Shown: positions 1 through 12,764, counted from the first letter of the stretch. The stretch is DNA of 64,000 nucleotides from Hypericum androsaemum (GCA_963995505.1 OZ023197.1:8731827-8795826), one strand, 5' to 3'. Notes: generated by a model from the sequence alone, not told the origin. Made by a program: numbers and translations.

Positions 1-1100
1 TAGACCATGAACTAAACTAAACTCAATTATGAAGTTAACTCCTATCGGGTTATCCCTTAGTATCAAGATTCCTCATTAATACCTTAAGACATGTAAATTG
101 ACTCTTCCGTTGATTCTAATGCCTTCCGGTCTATTATTATCAACTAACATCATAATCTAAGTGATCAAGTTAGATTAAGCATTAAGATCATCAATTAATA
201 ACTAATACGAAAGATAATCAAATCATAGCTAACATAGACGAGTAATCACATAATTAGGGCATCGCACTCACGAGGGAACTACTCGCTAATCGTGTTAACA
301 AAGCACAAAAGATTAACGAAGAACATGATATCAATAAACATAAAAGATAGAGGAAGAGAAAGCTTAGTCGTGATGATCAAGCCTTGCCAACCCTTCTCCC
401 TGTAGTTAATTGGAATCGTGACTTTTATTAAGCTTCAAGCTGTGTCCAGTTGCCGTAGTACAAAAATGTCCCCCAAAACCGTATAGGCTATGGCATATAT
501 ATAGCCAAAATTTTTTCTCGAAATTGGGAAAACCTAGAGGAGGTTAAGCTAAATTGGAAGTCTTGTCGGTCAAGTAATAATATAAAATATTATAACTTAA
601 GTCCTAAAGCCGAAACAGGAGGCTAGAAGTTGAATAATTCCTTAAGCGAATCCGAAATCACAATTAAATAGGAAGTCCGACTAAAGCTGCGTTGGGCGAA
701 CTAGCGGTCGCTAGTTGACTTGCGGCCGCCAGTTCGCATCTTCGTAAATCTCTGTAACTCCCAACTAGCGACGGGGAGCTCGACTAGCGATCGCTAGTCA
801 ACTGGCGACGGGGAGCTCGACTAGCGATCGCTAGTCAACTGGCGACGGGAATTCGCTAGCTCCCGCCTGCGTCGTTCTGTCATCCAACCCTTGATCCACG
901 TGCCCACAAACTGCTCCAAAATTCCTAACAAAATATATTACGAATGGTAAAAGTCCACTCCATCATACGAAAGCATTAAAATAACCAAAAACTTAATAGA
1001 GTGAGAATAAAACAAACGGAACAACGACTTAAATATACAAACTACTTAGCAAATAACTGAGCGTTTACACACTCATCAGGGAATACGCCAAACTAACTCC
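1..1100. other. AT-rich non-coding sequence, probably old repeat DNA
   Basis: No reading frame with recognisable protein content is visible on either strand. The stretch is AT-rich apart from a GC-richer island around 690-880 built of short palindromic tandem repeats (listed separately). The general look resembles non-coding parts of old LTR elements, but I could not find paired LTRs, a PBS or a polypurine tract, so that origin is only a guess. Confidence 0.4.
766..850. repeat. 37-bp tandem repeat with AGCGATCGCT palindrome
   Basis: A 37-bp unit occurs at 766-802 and 803-839, followed by a partial copy at 840-850. The two full copies differ only at the second base. Each unit contains the perfect palindrome AGCGATCGCT. 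A related block (ctagcggtcgctagtt) lies just upstream near 702-717. Confidence 0.85.
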
Positions 1101-1375
1101 GAAGTTGCTCGATTTTGGGGGCTAACTCCAAGCGATTGAACAAAAGGTAGTGAGAAAGTGGAGGTGGTCTTATTGATGGAGTGTATCTATGGTTCGAGGT
1201 GGAGTCGGTAGAGTGGGTTTTGTTTCACAAGATCTCATGGTTCTTCATGGAACAGTGTCTCATCAAAGTAGAGTTTGTTGAAGTTCGAGTTAAGCTTTAT
1301 GGTTCTTCGCAAGGGATGATTTCTCGCCAAGGTGGAGATTGTTGAGAATGGTTCGAAATCTGAAAGATCTAGCGG

Positions 1376-1562
1376 TCACTAGGGACCTAACGATGCCCTC
1401 TAAAAAATGCTAGGGACCTAGCGTTCGCCGGGGTTATAAATCGCCTGGGTGCTAGGGACCTCACGATAGCCCTCTAGCGAACACTAAGGGGTTATAAATT
1501 GCCCAGGTGCTAGGGAATGCATTGATCGATTATCAATGCATTGATCGATTATCAATGCATTA
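1376..1562. repeat. Two small tandem repeats (58 bp and 19 bp periods)
   Basis: The block around ggggttataaat recurs at 1430 and 1488 (period 58), flanked by repeated tgctagggacct motifs. Immediately after, a 19-bp unit starting atgcattgatcg is repeated at 1517-1535 and 1536-1554 with a partial third copy to 1562. No coding potential is visible. The stretch 1563-2180 that follows is plain AT-rich sequence downstream of the receptor gene. Confidence 0.75.
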
Positions 1563-2182
1563 ATTTTTTTCCAACAGATTTTAACTTCATTTGAAAATGC
1601 TTTTGTCTTTTAAATTTTTTTTTGTATGCACAAACATATTAATTAATTAGTTAAAATATGCTATATTTGATGATGAAATTAGGCTAATGTTGGTTTTGTT
1701 TTTAAATCTTTGTCATGAATGAAGAAGAGTAATATTGACTTTGTTATTTTCATAGTACTAACAATGTTGGATCTATGATTCTGAATGGAGTTTTTCTTTC
1801 TTGGGTTAATTTAAAATGCAATTCCCGAAATGATTGCCAATAAAAGTAATATCAATGTCTTTTCTCAGCAATCTTTTTTGGTTGTTTCATTTTAAAATTA
1901 ATCCACGAAAGTAAAATTCCCTAATTCTGGTTCTTCTTTTGGGATAAAGTTTGGATCTAAACTAGTCATGAAAAAAACTTTCAAATGAATTAGATATTGT
2001 GTCGTCATTAATTTTTCAATTATTTATTGTTAAACAAAGTACTAGATGAATTAAAAAATTATATTTATATTTTTGTAATAAATTCGCAAAATCTATAATC
2101 TAGTAGCAAAAGGGTGGAGAAATAGAGTTGAAATTATGGGTAAAGATTTCAAATGAAGTTTGACATAACAGCAAAGCAGTAC

Positions 2183-5100
2183 CTGCTCAAGTGAAATTAA
2201 TGGTTGACCTTGCTGTGGCTTGAATACCTCCAGTTTTGGACATTTAAGAATGCTCACATCTTCTAGCGCCGCTGGCCACTCTATAGGGTGTTTGCCCGGA
2301 TAAAAGCTACTCATTTTTGGAGCATTCCAGATCCAAATTCGCTTTAGGCACGGAAACTGAAAGGTAGCATCCGATTCCGCGTCGTCTCTTTCCTCCTTGG
2401 AGATGATCTGCTCCAAACTTGAACAATCGATCACCACGATCTCTTCAAGTCGCTCAAGTTGTTGGGCCATTGAAGCTGGAATCAGGCTCTCCAAACTCGA
2501 ACATTCCTGAAATTTTACATGGATTAAGTTTTGAAACGAGAGGATTCCATGTGGATCTCCATGCCACACATGCTTCAGATTTGGGAGCCCCAATACAACC
2601 ATAACTTTAAGCTTGCTTATTTTCTCGGGATACTTGCCCCTTTTATTTAACATCAAGTCACGGAGATCGAAACCTCTTCCAGTAAATCGCAGTCCATCAA
2701 AGATAGTTCTTCAAGTGTGTGGACTTTTGTAATCATAGTGTTTGAGGAGAATAATTTGGACAAGCTTCTCGTTTTATGTACCATGAGAACATTCAATTTG
2801 GAAAATGAATCTTCGTGGAGCTCTCCATGCCATAACATTATCAAGCTATCCATATTTGAAATTCTCATATACACCAAACTGGGGAACAACACCTACACAG
2901 TTTTAAGAATCAAACACGAGGAGTTGTTATTCCGCAATTTTGTTAAAAAGAAAGATATTTCAGAAAAATTCAAAACAACAAAGTAAAAGATGTTTAAAAG
3001 ATGTTCCCAAAACAACTTCTCGCAATAAATGAAACTAGGTACGTAGACGGGACCTTGTTATCAAAAAGTGATTTTCCGTCGGGTTGATGACTTGATGATG
3101 TGATGAATGTCCTCAACTGAGGGCAATCATGTATCTCTAGATAGTCCAAGTTAGGACACTCTATGAGTTCACCAGTGCACACCCTCACTAGCGAATCAAG
3201 TTGACCGAGAGAGAGCCACTCTAGCTTTGGTATGCATATCTTGTTCGTTTCTCCTTGCTTTTCTTGGATAATTATTTCTTGCAAGAGCTCGCAATTCCGA
3301 ATCGTAAATATTTTCAACTGAGTTAGACTATTTACCATTGAAATTGTAAATATATGTTTGATAAACTTGCACCCATCGATTTCCAAGGTGGCGAGGTTTC
3401 TGAAACAAGAATATGAATCTGGAAATTCACTATCCCATATCTTATGGATCTTGTGTGAACATACCTTCAGATCTACTATATTTGGAATTACAATCTGCAA
3501 CCAAAGTGAAACAAAAAATGTATCGTCATTAATTAAAATAAATACTATGTCATTTCTGTTCCGCTTTCATTAGAGGGTACAAACATATACGGATCTCCAT
3601 CTAGGTACAGAATATCATAACTAAAATGTTTCACTTATCAACAAAAAAAAAGGGAAAGGTTCTATGACTCAATCCATAATCTTTGTACATACAACAGTAA
3701 AAGAGTAGAGATACGAAGATTCTTTTGGAAGTGATGCGCGCAATACTTTTCGGCAATAAAACTTTGATTTTTACAGACCACCTCCTCAATCACTCTTGAT
3801 CTCGAACGATAAAAAAAAATTCATTTTAAGTCCAAAAGTGAAGCAACGACATACCTTTTCATTGAAAAATGTCAGGGGGAGCGTGGACTTATTAAGCACA
3901 ACATCTGAGGCAAATGCATCTTCTCTGGTATCCTTAATCGCTGAAGGGCCAAGGGACAAGATGTTACCCAAGCTGGGCACGTGCGCTACTGTCAACTTTC
4001 GCAGCTGGGTCAGATGGATCTTTTCATCTTTGACGTCTGCCTCGTCCACGATGAATATCCCTTCCATTTTCTCACAGTATGTCACTTGGATTTCTTCCAA
4101 TTTTGAAACACATCTAGCCACCGATAATGGAAATACATTGCTCAGTGCATGACAACGTGATACTTCTATATGTTTCAGGTTGGCCAGAGACTTCTCCTTG
4201 GGTGGGCCATTGAAAATCTTCTCCAAATGTTGAGCATTCTCGATAACCAACGCCTCCAGCATTGGGAAGGCAATGCGAGAACCGCTTTGCCCAAAATTTA
4301 TCAGGCAACGAACTTCATGAAAATTTTGCAGTTGAAGATTTTTCAAGTGAACCCCAAAGCCGTCCAAGATTAAGTCGGGAAGCCTGACATGTTTGACCCG
4401 ATCTGAATTATCTAGGTGGAGATCATCAACTTTCTTTAACAAGAGATTCACCTTTTTGAGTACCTGGATCCTTGCATCAAGCTTCACCTTCAGTGTAGCC
4501 GACACCGCATTATTTCTCGACCAATTCCAGCAATCTCCGATAAATATGAAGAATCTTTCCAACTTGTCAGAGAACAAGTCATCGGGCAAACTCGTCACAT
4601 CGGGGACTCCGATCTCCAAAGCAGTCAACTTCTTCAATTCCTTCAGCTCGGCCAAATCTGCATTTCTCTGGTTGCCATCAATTTCATCTCTCAATCCCCA
4701 TTGCGTGAAGCTTACTTTCATGTACAACTCTTCCAAATCGGTGAGGCACGAAAGAACACCAGGTGAGATCTTTTTGAGTTTCCAGCACCTGCTCAAATCT
4801 AGTTGTTGTAGACGAGTCAGTTTTCCTATTTCTTTTGGTAGATGAACAATTTCTGCGCCTATCAGGCTGAGAATCTTTAATTGGGTCAGGATTCCAATAA
4901 CAACAACATCTTCTACACCACAATGATCGAGACACAGAGTCTGAAGGTTTTGAAGACGTCGAATTGAAGAAGGAAGTGGAGACAACCACACACCCGTGAC
5001 ATCCAACACCCTAAGTTCTTCAAGTGCATCAAAGAACATGTCACCTGGGGCATCTGATGGCTCATATAACAGTAAGACCTTCAGCTTAGGGCATTCAAGT

Positions 5101-6653
5101 TTTGTGGGAAATTCAGGCAACTGACAATAGCGGAGGGAAATTTCAGTGTATTGTTCAAGTGTAGGCATGTCTGGCCATTCTCCAAACTCATGACAATTCG
5201 TCCGAGAAAACACCTCATCTTGGTGAACACTGACAAAGCTATGGACAACATCATGCATTGTAAAATAATCCCCATCTTTCAACAACAAGCATGAGTTTGT
5301 GAGGTCATCTAGCAACTTATGCACTCTGCTTCTCGTTGCTTTTACCGTCGAGCAGTCCTTGAACAACCTTAAGCCTGCTGTATATTTGACCACATAGTCA
5401 ATATTAATCCGGTATGGCTCGATGAGACCACAAAACAGAAACATAGCCTTCTGGTCTTCACCCAGTTGACTGCAGCTCAACTCCAGGGCTAAGTAAGTTG
5501 GTGCTTCCGAGGGGTCGCAATTCTTGTGCAATCCATATTCCAGCCGCCGCAAAGCATCTCGCCAAATATCCAATTTCTTCTTCTTCAACGCCTTTGCTAC
5601 AGGTAGTATCAGAATAGGCAAACCTCCACATTTTTTCACGATCTGAGTTGCTAGGAGGTGCCGATCAGTATCTTCTTCTGGTATGAGACCCACCGTCGTC
5701 TGAAATAACTCCCACGCCTCATCATCCTTCAAGACATCAAGCGAAAAAAGTGTTTTTTGTTGCACATCCATTTGAGAAACCACGGATTCCAGCCTGGTCG
5801 TCACCAAGACCGTGCAACGGTTGGTGTTGCCACCACCAACTGGGATGCCGACCTTCTTTAGATCAATAACTTCCCACACATCGTCAAGTATCAGTAAGAC
5901 ACTCTTCTCCTGGAGAAGCCTTTTGCGCAAAGCAGCTGCTCTTAAATCAATATTAGAATCAGGGAACTGCTTAATCTCAAAACACTGGGCAACTTTTTCT
6001 TGAATGGTGTTGACATCTGCTTTAGGGTGCACTTCCGCCACAGCAACCAGCTGAAAAACACCTTCCTCCTTCATCCGCCGACCAACTTCTCTAGCAAGAG
6101 TTGTCTTCCCGACGCCACCTGTACCATACACCCCAATCAGGTCAGCGTCTCTTCCGTTCCTCAAGGCCTTCATGATGGAGTTGAGAGTCGACTCTCTCGA
6201 TCCAAAAGCCTTGTAATCCTCAGAAAGCAGCACAGGATGCAACGGCACGCGGTAGCCGACCCGGACAAGCTTAGCGTACTTGTCTTTTAGGCCCCGGATC
6301 CTCTCTGACTCCAACTTGGCTCGCTTGCTCAACTTGTAGCGATTCTTGAAATTGGGGAGGCGTCCGGCGCAGCAAGTCTTGTCGTCCTCTGCGAGCATCC
6401 TTCCAGCGTTGAGGATGGTTTTGTCAGCGTCAGAAATCCAGTTGCGGAAGCCGCTTTCGATCTCTTGGAGTTGTTCCCTTTCAGCCTCGTCCACTTGGTG
6501 GCCCGCCCCAGATCTGGAATCTTTGAGATCACGGAGCTCATCTTCGAGCTTGGACTTGTTATCGTGGTAGTCAAGCACGTAGCGGAGTTGCTGCCAAGTG
6601 ACATCCACCACAGCGTTTGCTGCTCTGCCGGCCAGTGATAGTAAAATCTCCAT
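2183..6653 (-). CDS. CC-NB-ARC-LRR disease-resistance protein (RPS2/RPS5/At4g27190-like), at least 4 exons
   Basis: Intracellular immune receptor of the CNL class: an N-terminal coiled coil signals, NB-ARC binds ADP/ATP as a switch, and LRRs sense effectors or guarded host proteins. Exon 1 (6653-3855) starts at a clear ATG. It shows a coiled-coil region (about residues 1-130), P-loop GVYGTGGVGKTTLAR (174-188), kinase-2 LLILDDVW (253-260), RNBS-B TVLVTTR (281-287), a GLPILI variant of GLPL (344-349), MHDVV (466-470), then LRRs. Exon 2 is 3494-3054, exon 3 is 2892-2674 and exon 4 is about 2611-2183. All predicted introns are phase 0 and exon lengths (2799, 441, 219, 429) are multiples of three, giving about 1296 residues. 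Exons 2-4 encode LRRs with repeated L.EI..C..L motifs. The exon 3/4 intron is short (62 bp) with a weak acceptor, and I found no convincing terminal exon after the GTACTG donor at 2182. No internal stop lies in exon 1, so it may be functional. Confidence 0.9.
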
Positions 6654-6809
6654 CTTGTAAACTCACCAAAGCTAAGGCTAAAGCTACGAGGGAATGAATA
6701 ATTAATTCCCTACAATACAGGTAATGAATTATATAGCTAGAAGAAGAAGCAGGTAATTAATTCCCTACAGCACAGGTAATGAATTATATGGCTAGGAGAA
6801 GAAGCAGGT
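6654..6809 (-). promoter_or_regulatory. Upstream region of the receptor gene with a 55-bp duplication
   Basis: A 55-bp segment is tandemly duplicated (6700-6754 and 6755-6809). Read on the minus strand, the proximal copy contains CTATATAAT (about 6727-6736), a good TATA-box candidate roughly 75 bp upstream of the ATG. In the distal copy it is altered to CCATATAAT. The transcription start is inferred, not seen. Confidence 0.45.
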
Positions 6810-6819
6810 AATCAAAAAG

Positions 6820-6849
6820 CTTGAAGAAGAAGAAGAAGAAGAAGAAGAA
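6820..6849. repeat. (GAA)n microsatellite
   Basis: A run of GAA/AAG triplets follows the 55-bp duplication directly and leads into the 165-bp minisatellite. It lies within 200 bp of the start codon of the receptor gene. Confidence 0.9.
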
Positions 6850-6904
6850 TGTGAGAGCGTGTGTGTTAAGAAAAGTGAGCGAGTGTGTGAGGAAAAGAAC
6901 AAGA

Positions 6905-7810
6905 TCAAGAAGCTCGAATATTTCTTTCTTTTTGGACATTCCTTTCTTGGACAAGAAGCTCGCATATTTCTTTCCTGGAAAAGGACAAGAAGCTCGAATA
7001 TTTCTTTCTTGGACAAGAAGCTCGAGTATTTCTTTCTTTTTGGATATTGCTTTCTTGGACAAGAAGCTCGAATATTTCTTTCTTGGACATTGCTCATGTC
7101 TTTATTTTCGGGTGGGATGTCGGTGGGTCCATCTGATGCGAATGTGAGAGCGAGTGTGTTAAGAAGCGTGAGCGTAAACAAGAAGCTCGAATATTTCTTT
7201 CTTTTTGGACATTTCTTTCTTGGACAAGAAGCTCGAATATTTCTTTCTTGCACATTGCTCATGTCTTTATTTTCGGGTGGGATGTCGGTGGGTCCATCTG
7301 ATGCGAATGTGAGAGCGAGTGTGTTAAGAAGCGTGAGCGTAAACAAGAAGCTCGAATATTTCTTTCTTTTTGGACATTTCTTTCTTGGACAAGAAGCTCG
7401 AATATTTCTTTCTTGCACATTGCTCATGTCTTTATTTTCGGGTGGGATGTCGGTGGGTCCATCTGATGCGAATGTGAGAGCGAGTGTGTTAAGAAGCGTG
7501 AGCGTAAACAAGAAGCTCGAATATTTCTTTCTTTTTGGACATTTCTTTCTTGGACAAGAAGCTCGAATATTTCTTTCTTGCACATTGCTCATGTCTTTAT
7601 TTTCGGGTGGGATGTCGGTGGGTCCATCTGATGCGAATGTGAGAGCGAGTGTGTTAAGAAGCGTGAGCGTAAACAAGAAGCTCGAATATTTCTTTCTTTT
7701 TGGACATTTCTTTCTTGGACAAGAAGCTTGAATATTTCTTTCTTGCACATTGCTCATGTCTTTATTTTCGGGTGGGATGTCGGTGGGTGCACCTGATGTG
7801 AATGTCTTTT
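6905..7810. repeat. 165-bp minisatellite with internal sub-repeats
   Basis: The segment beginning atgtctttattttcgggtgg starts at 7096, 7261, 7426, 7591 and 7756, an exact period of 165 bp, giving four full copies and one partial copy. The copies are almost identical. Upstream (6905-7095) is a degenerate array of a shorter sub-unit containing aagctcgaatatttctttct, which also occurs twice within each 165-bp unit. Because 165 is 55 codons, frames without a stop stay open through the array on both strands. These long frames are a product of the periodicity, not evidence of a gene. Confidence 0.95.
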
Positions 7811-8604
7811 AGGCAAATTATCTTCTAGTCTATAGTGTAATTATTGATAGGATCCTAGATATTTGTAAAATTATTTTGCCTTCCCCGTTCTTCGTTTAAA
7901 AGTTTATATGGGGTTCTTAACTGACGTCATCGTTATTCCCATCGCCGCCATGTCCTTCCAGATCGCCTAGAACACCCGGCCATGTCCTTCCGTTCGTGTT
8001 TGGCTTCTGGGTCCAGGAAAGCCCATTAAAATCTATAATCGTCTAGATGTTGACCTTAAATGATACTTGTTCTACTTGAACAATATTTCAACTTAAAAAG
8101 GTAAAATTTATGTGTAATATGAATAAATTATTTCATCAAGCAATATTCATTATCACAAATAAAATATTTAAAATTGTATTGCAAACGGGAAGAATTATTT
8201 TTACAAATTTATTATTTTATTGTCCAATTTAAAATGGCTATCTACAATATTGAATCCAAATTCATATCATTTTTTATGTATACAATTTAGAATTTGGACT
8301 CACTCGACCGAGTAATTTAGATTCGATGTAGGTAAAATTTTAAAATATGGTAGCATCATTTAAATAAATTTTATGAATAAATAAACATGTAATATTTTTT
8401 TAAATAAATCAAGAATTGATTAAAATTATAGAATTTAAGAAAGACAGGGTAAATAGATTTGACTTTTTAATAAATACACAAAAAAATAAACTAGAAGAGC
8501 TCAGGGGGGAAAATAATAAACTAGAAGTGAGATAGAGGGAATGTGAGGAGACCGAGCAGAGAGAGAGAGCCTGAGGGAGGGAGGAAAAAAGAGGGAAGAG
8601 AGTG
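7811..8604. other. AT-rich intergenic sequence ending in a GA-rich stretch
   Basis: No gene, tRNA or clear element is visible. The last part (8500-8618) is GA-rich on the plus strand and forms the target site of the LINE inserted next to it. Confidence 0.5.
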
Positions 8605-8649
8605 GGGGAGGAAGGAGATTTTTTTTTTGAAGAACAAAGAACATATATA

Positions 8650-11600
8650 TTAGAATCAGATAGGAAAGTCTGTAAACAAAAGAGCATCTAGTTCCAAGGG
8701 ATGGAGATGTGACCAATCTCTCTTGTTTACTAAGCCAATCTGTAACTCGATTAAGAGATCGCGAAATAATGATAATTTTACACAATGGTAAGGCAAACAA
8801 AGTTTGTTTAATGTCTTGAACTAGAGGTTCCAAAAGCCACGGACAAAGGCCAATGGACTTCAAAAAGGAAGCCGCCACCAGGCAGTCGGTCTCTACGGAA
8901 GACACATCACAAGCAAAGTTTGAGGCGACTAAATCAAGAGCGGCTTGAATCGCCCTTAGTTCGGCTTCGAGAGGAGAAGCTGCACTACACAAACTAGTAT
9001 GGCCACAGTGGAGTAGGCCTGAATAATCTCTAGCAACCGCTGCAATTCCTGACTGAGAAGTAGCATCCCACCAAGAGGCATCACAGTTGAGCTTTCAAGA
9101 ACCCACCGCCGGTGCGATCCAAGATGAAGCTAGGTTAGTTCCGGTTTGTTGAAACTGCGAAGAGGTACCTAGTACCTGCAAAGATTCCGAGCTACAATAA
9201 GAAGCACAACGTGCTGTGGCAATCGGATCAGGTAAAACATCATTGAAAAGACAATCATTCCTAGCCAACCAAATGTACCAACACAAGTGAAAGGCACTAG
9301 AAATCAGGTAATTCCAATCATCAGGATCAATCATCACAAAAAAATCAGTCATCCAATCACCAATATTCTCATGCACATGATAATTAAAACGTAAACCCAA
9401 GCTGCTACAAAGCCATGTAGCCCTTGCATGGGGGCATAGAAAAATAAGGTGGATGGCAGTTTCATTAGCAAGACCACAATTGGGACAAAGGGTAGAGGGA
9501 GAAAGATGTCTTCGAAATAAGTTCTCCGTCGTAGAGAGGCCGTTCCGAATGGCTCTCCAAATAAAATTTTGGATTTTAGGAGGAACTTTCGCCTTCCAAA
9601 CTTTAGTCCAAAAACTCGACGCAGGATTAAACTCAGGAACATCAGCTGCCAAATTTCTTGAGGCCCAAACTTGCTGGGATTTTAATATGTAGTATTCTTT
9701 ACGAACTGAGTAACACCCATCAGCTCCATGCTTCCATACGAGATGGTCTTGGATAGGGTTTCTACCCAAGAAAATGGAAGAAATAGCCACTTGTTCCTCC
9801 TGTGAGAACAAATTCAGAAGTAAATCAGTCTTCTAGCTCCTAGTAGATTGACAGATTAAATCAGAAACAAGGGTGACAAGATGACAGGGGGTTTCCCGAA
9901 CAATAAGCATGCCAAAAGGTAGAGATGGGATCCATTGATCCTTCCAGACATTTGTCTCTCTTCCATCACCAATCCTAGTCACCAAACCCTCCAAAAGAGC
10001 TTCTTTTCCTCTAAACAAACTTGTCCAAATCCACGAGGATTTTCGTCCTCTGGCAGCATTGAAAAAGTTAGTGGAAGAGAAATATAAACCTTTAAGACTG
10101 CGATAACAAAGGAAAGTCAGTGCATTTCCAATACGCCAGGCCTGCTTGGCCAGTAAAGCGACATTAAACAACTTTAAGTCTTTAAACCCGAGGCCACCAG
10201 ATTTTTTGGAACAAGTTAACTTTTCCCAACTAAGCCAATGAATCTTCCTAATATCAATGTCACCCGACCACCAAAATTGAGCGATCAAACTATTCAATTT
10301 GGCACAGAAAGTGGTAGGGAACAAAAGACACTGCATAGAATAGCACGAAATGGAAGACAATACCGACTTGATAAGAACTTCATGACCCGACATAGAAAAA
10401 CGTTTTTGTTTCCAACTCTGTATCTTGGAAAGAAATCTTTCGTAGATAAAATTCAGCGCATCTTTCCTTGATCTCCCCCAAATTGAAGGAAGGCATAGAT
10501 ACATGTCGTTCGGAGCCATCTGCACCATACCCAAAATGTTAGAAATTTCAGCCCTCCGATCAGCCGACTCAAGCTTTGAGAAAAAGATACAAGATTTACT
10601 AAAATTGATAGCCTGGCCTGACATATGCGTAAAATTCACAAGGAGGGATTTAAGATTCCTAGCCTCGTGAACGGTAGCACGACCAAACATCAAAGTATCA
10701 TCTGCAAATAAAATATGAGTCAGCGAAGGGCAATTTCAATTAAAAGTAAAACCACTAATAGTACCTGAGTGTTTAGCAGAATTCACATAATGGGCGAAGG
10801 CATCAGAAACAAACAGAAAAAGGAAAGGGGATAATGGGTCCCCTTGCCTAATTCCCCTCGTCGTATGAAACCAAGGAAGAGGTTCACCGTTAAAAAGGAT
10901 GCTATAAGAAGTAGATTGAAAGCAACTCATAACGCAAGTTATCCATTTTAAAGAAAAACCAAGCCTCACCATCACACGTTCCAAAAACTTCCAATTAACA
11001 AGATCATACGCCTTTTTAAGATCCAGTTTAATGGCCATAGAACTTGAAAACCTATTGTTAGATGATTTAAGACAATGAAATGCTTCGTGAGCAATGATAA
11101 TGTTATCATGAATGCATCTATTTTTCACAAAAGCTCCTTGACATTCAGAAATGATAGAATTCATCCACGGTCTCAACCGATTGGCCAAAACTTTAGAATA
11201 AACCTTATAAGAAAAATTACATAGGCCAATCGGACGAAAACCATGGACATCTTCAGGATGTTTAACTTTAGGAATCAAACAAATGTAAGTCTTGTTTAAA
11301 TCAGGCGGGACAAGCCCAGATTCAAAACAATTACGCACCAGAGCAATCAAGTCCACCGAAACAATGTTCCAATATTTTTGATAAAAAATACCAGAAAACC
11401 CATCGGGCCCCGGCGACTTAGTCCCACCCATGTCAAAAGTAGCAAGTTTAATTTCCTCAATGGAGATTGGTTTGAGCAAATCATTTTTCATATCAATAGA
11501 AACCAACTCAGGGATGCAATTCAGAATCCTAGTCAGATCAGAATTAACATCATTCGTGTAGAGGGAATTAAAATGATCCTGAACCAAGTTTTTCAAAATT

Positions 11601-12764
11601 TGCTCATCCTCGACCCAATTTTTAAGGGGATCTTTGAGCTTAACAATCTGATTTACCTGACGGCGGTGAGTGGCGGATGTGTGAAAAAAATTTGTGTTTC
11701 GATCCCCCCACATAAGCCATCGGAGAACGTTGGTGCAAATAAATCACCTCCTTTTCGTATAGAGCTACCAATTCTGACTTGATACGAGCTTCAGAAGATT
11801 TACATTGAAGCGCATGGTCCGACTTCTGGACATTCACAAGCTCCTCAGTCAAGCCTTCGATCCGCCAACGACGGTTATCAGACTTGTTTTTGTTCCACAA
11901 AAGCAAATCATTAGAACAAAAGTTAAGTTTCCGATTAAACACAAAAAAAGGATTACCGGTCACCAAGTGTGACCAGGAGTGATCAATAACAGCCAAACAA
12001 TCCTCCTCTTTCGTCCAAAATTCTTCAAAACGAAACGGACATTTTTTTATTTTTGAAAACAAAGTATTTAAAAGCAGAAAATAATGGTCAGAACCCTCAA
12101 TCGGACCGTGAGCCAACTGAGCTTTAGGGAAAAGGTTCCGCCAAGCAACATTACAAAGACTGCGATCCAAGCGTTGGAGCATATTATCCTGGTTGAATTG
12201 AAGGTTGGACCAAGTGAAGGGGCTTCCTTTGAAACCAAGGTCCAACAACTCGCCAAAATGGATAAAATCACAAAGTAAGTTCATTTGCCACAAATCCGAG
12301 GGGTTCCCCCCCCCCCCCCCAACGTTCATCCGAACAAGTGACGAGATTAAAATCCCCAATACACAGCCAAGGATCAGAAGGATCCCTGCAAGAGTATTGA
12401 AAATTCTGCCAAAACTGCTTCTTTCTAGACGAATCCGGCTCCCCGTACACAAAGGAAATGGAACAACGAACAAAGTTCTTGGACAGGGAGCAGGAAACCT
12501 CGATGCAATTTTTAGAACTACTAATAACCTCCATGTTAATGTCATTAGTCCACCATAATGCCAAACCCCCGGAGCATCCCGGGGATCAATATAAAAGTCA
12601 TGATCAAACCTACAGTTGCGACGAATCTTATCAACCATCTTCCTTTGATTTTTAGTTTCTATCAGAAAAATGAGCTTGGGAGAATGTTTTCGAACAAGGC
12701 CTTTCAACATATGGATCGTCAAGGGAAGGCCCAATCCCCTGACGTTCCACACCAAGCAACTCAT
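8650..12764 (-). pseudogene. LINE ORF2 relic (endonuclease, reverse transcriptase, RNase H)
   Basis: ORF2 nicks target DNA and copies the element RNA into the nick. The start at 12764 reads MSCLVWNVRGLG, the usual start of the APE-type endonuclease. Further along are GDFNL and SDH-type endonuclease motifs, RT motifs (KSPGPDGF, KLDLKKAYD, GIRQGDPLSPF near 10850, FADD near 10705), a cysteine-rich zf-RVT region (CPNCGLANETAIHL, about 9450-9500), and an RNase H domain with NCDAS, EAEL and ETDC (about 9090-8890). The endonuclease changes frame twice, one change lying at a C15 run (12306-12320). Another frameshift is near 11720, and in-frame stops precede FADD (about 10735), the linker (9832) and RNase H (9094). 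Confidence 0.92.

Noticed and set aside
3786..6604. Many open frames antisense or out of frame to the receptor gene
   Set aside because: They are shadows of the strong minus-strand coding frame and have no recognisable products.
6792..7757. Long open frames on both strands (321 and 290 codons)
   Set aside because: They coincide with the 165-bp minisatellite, whose period is a multiple of three; open frames follow automatically. No domain and no codon-use signal.
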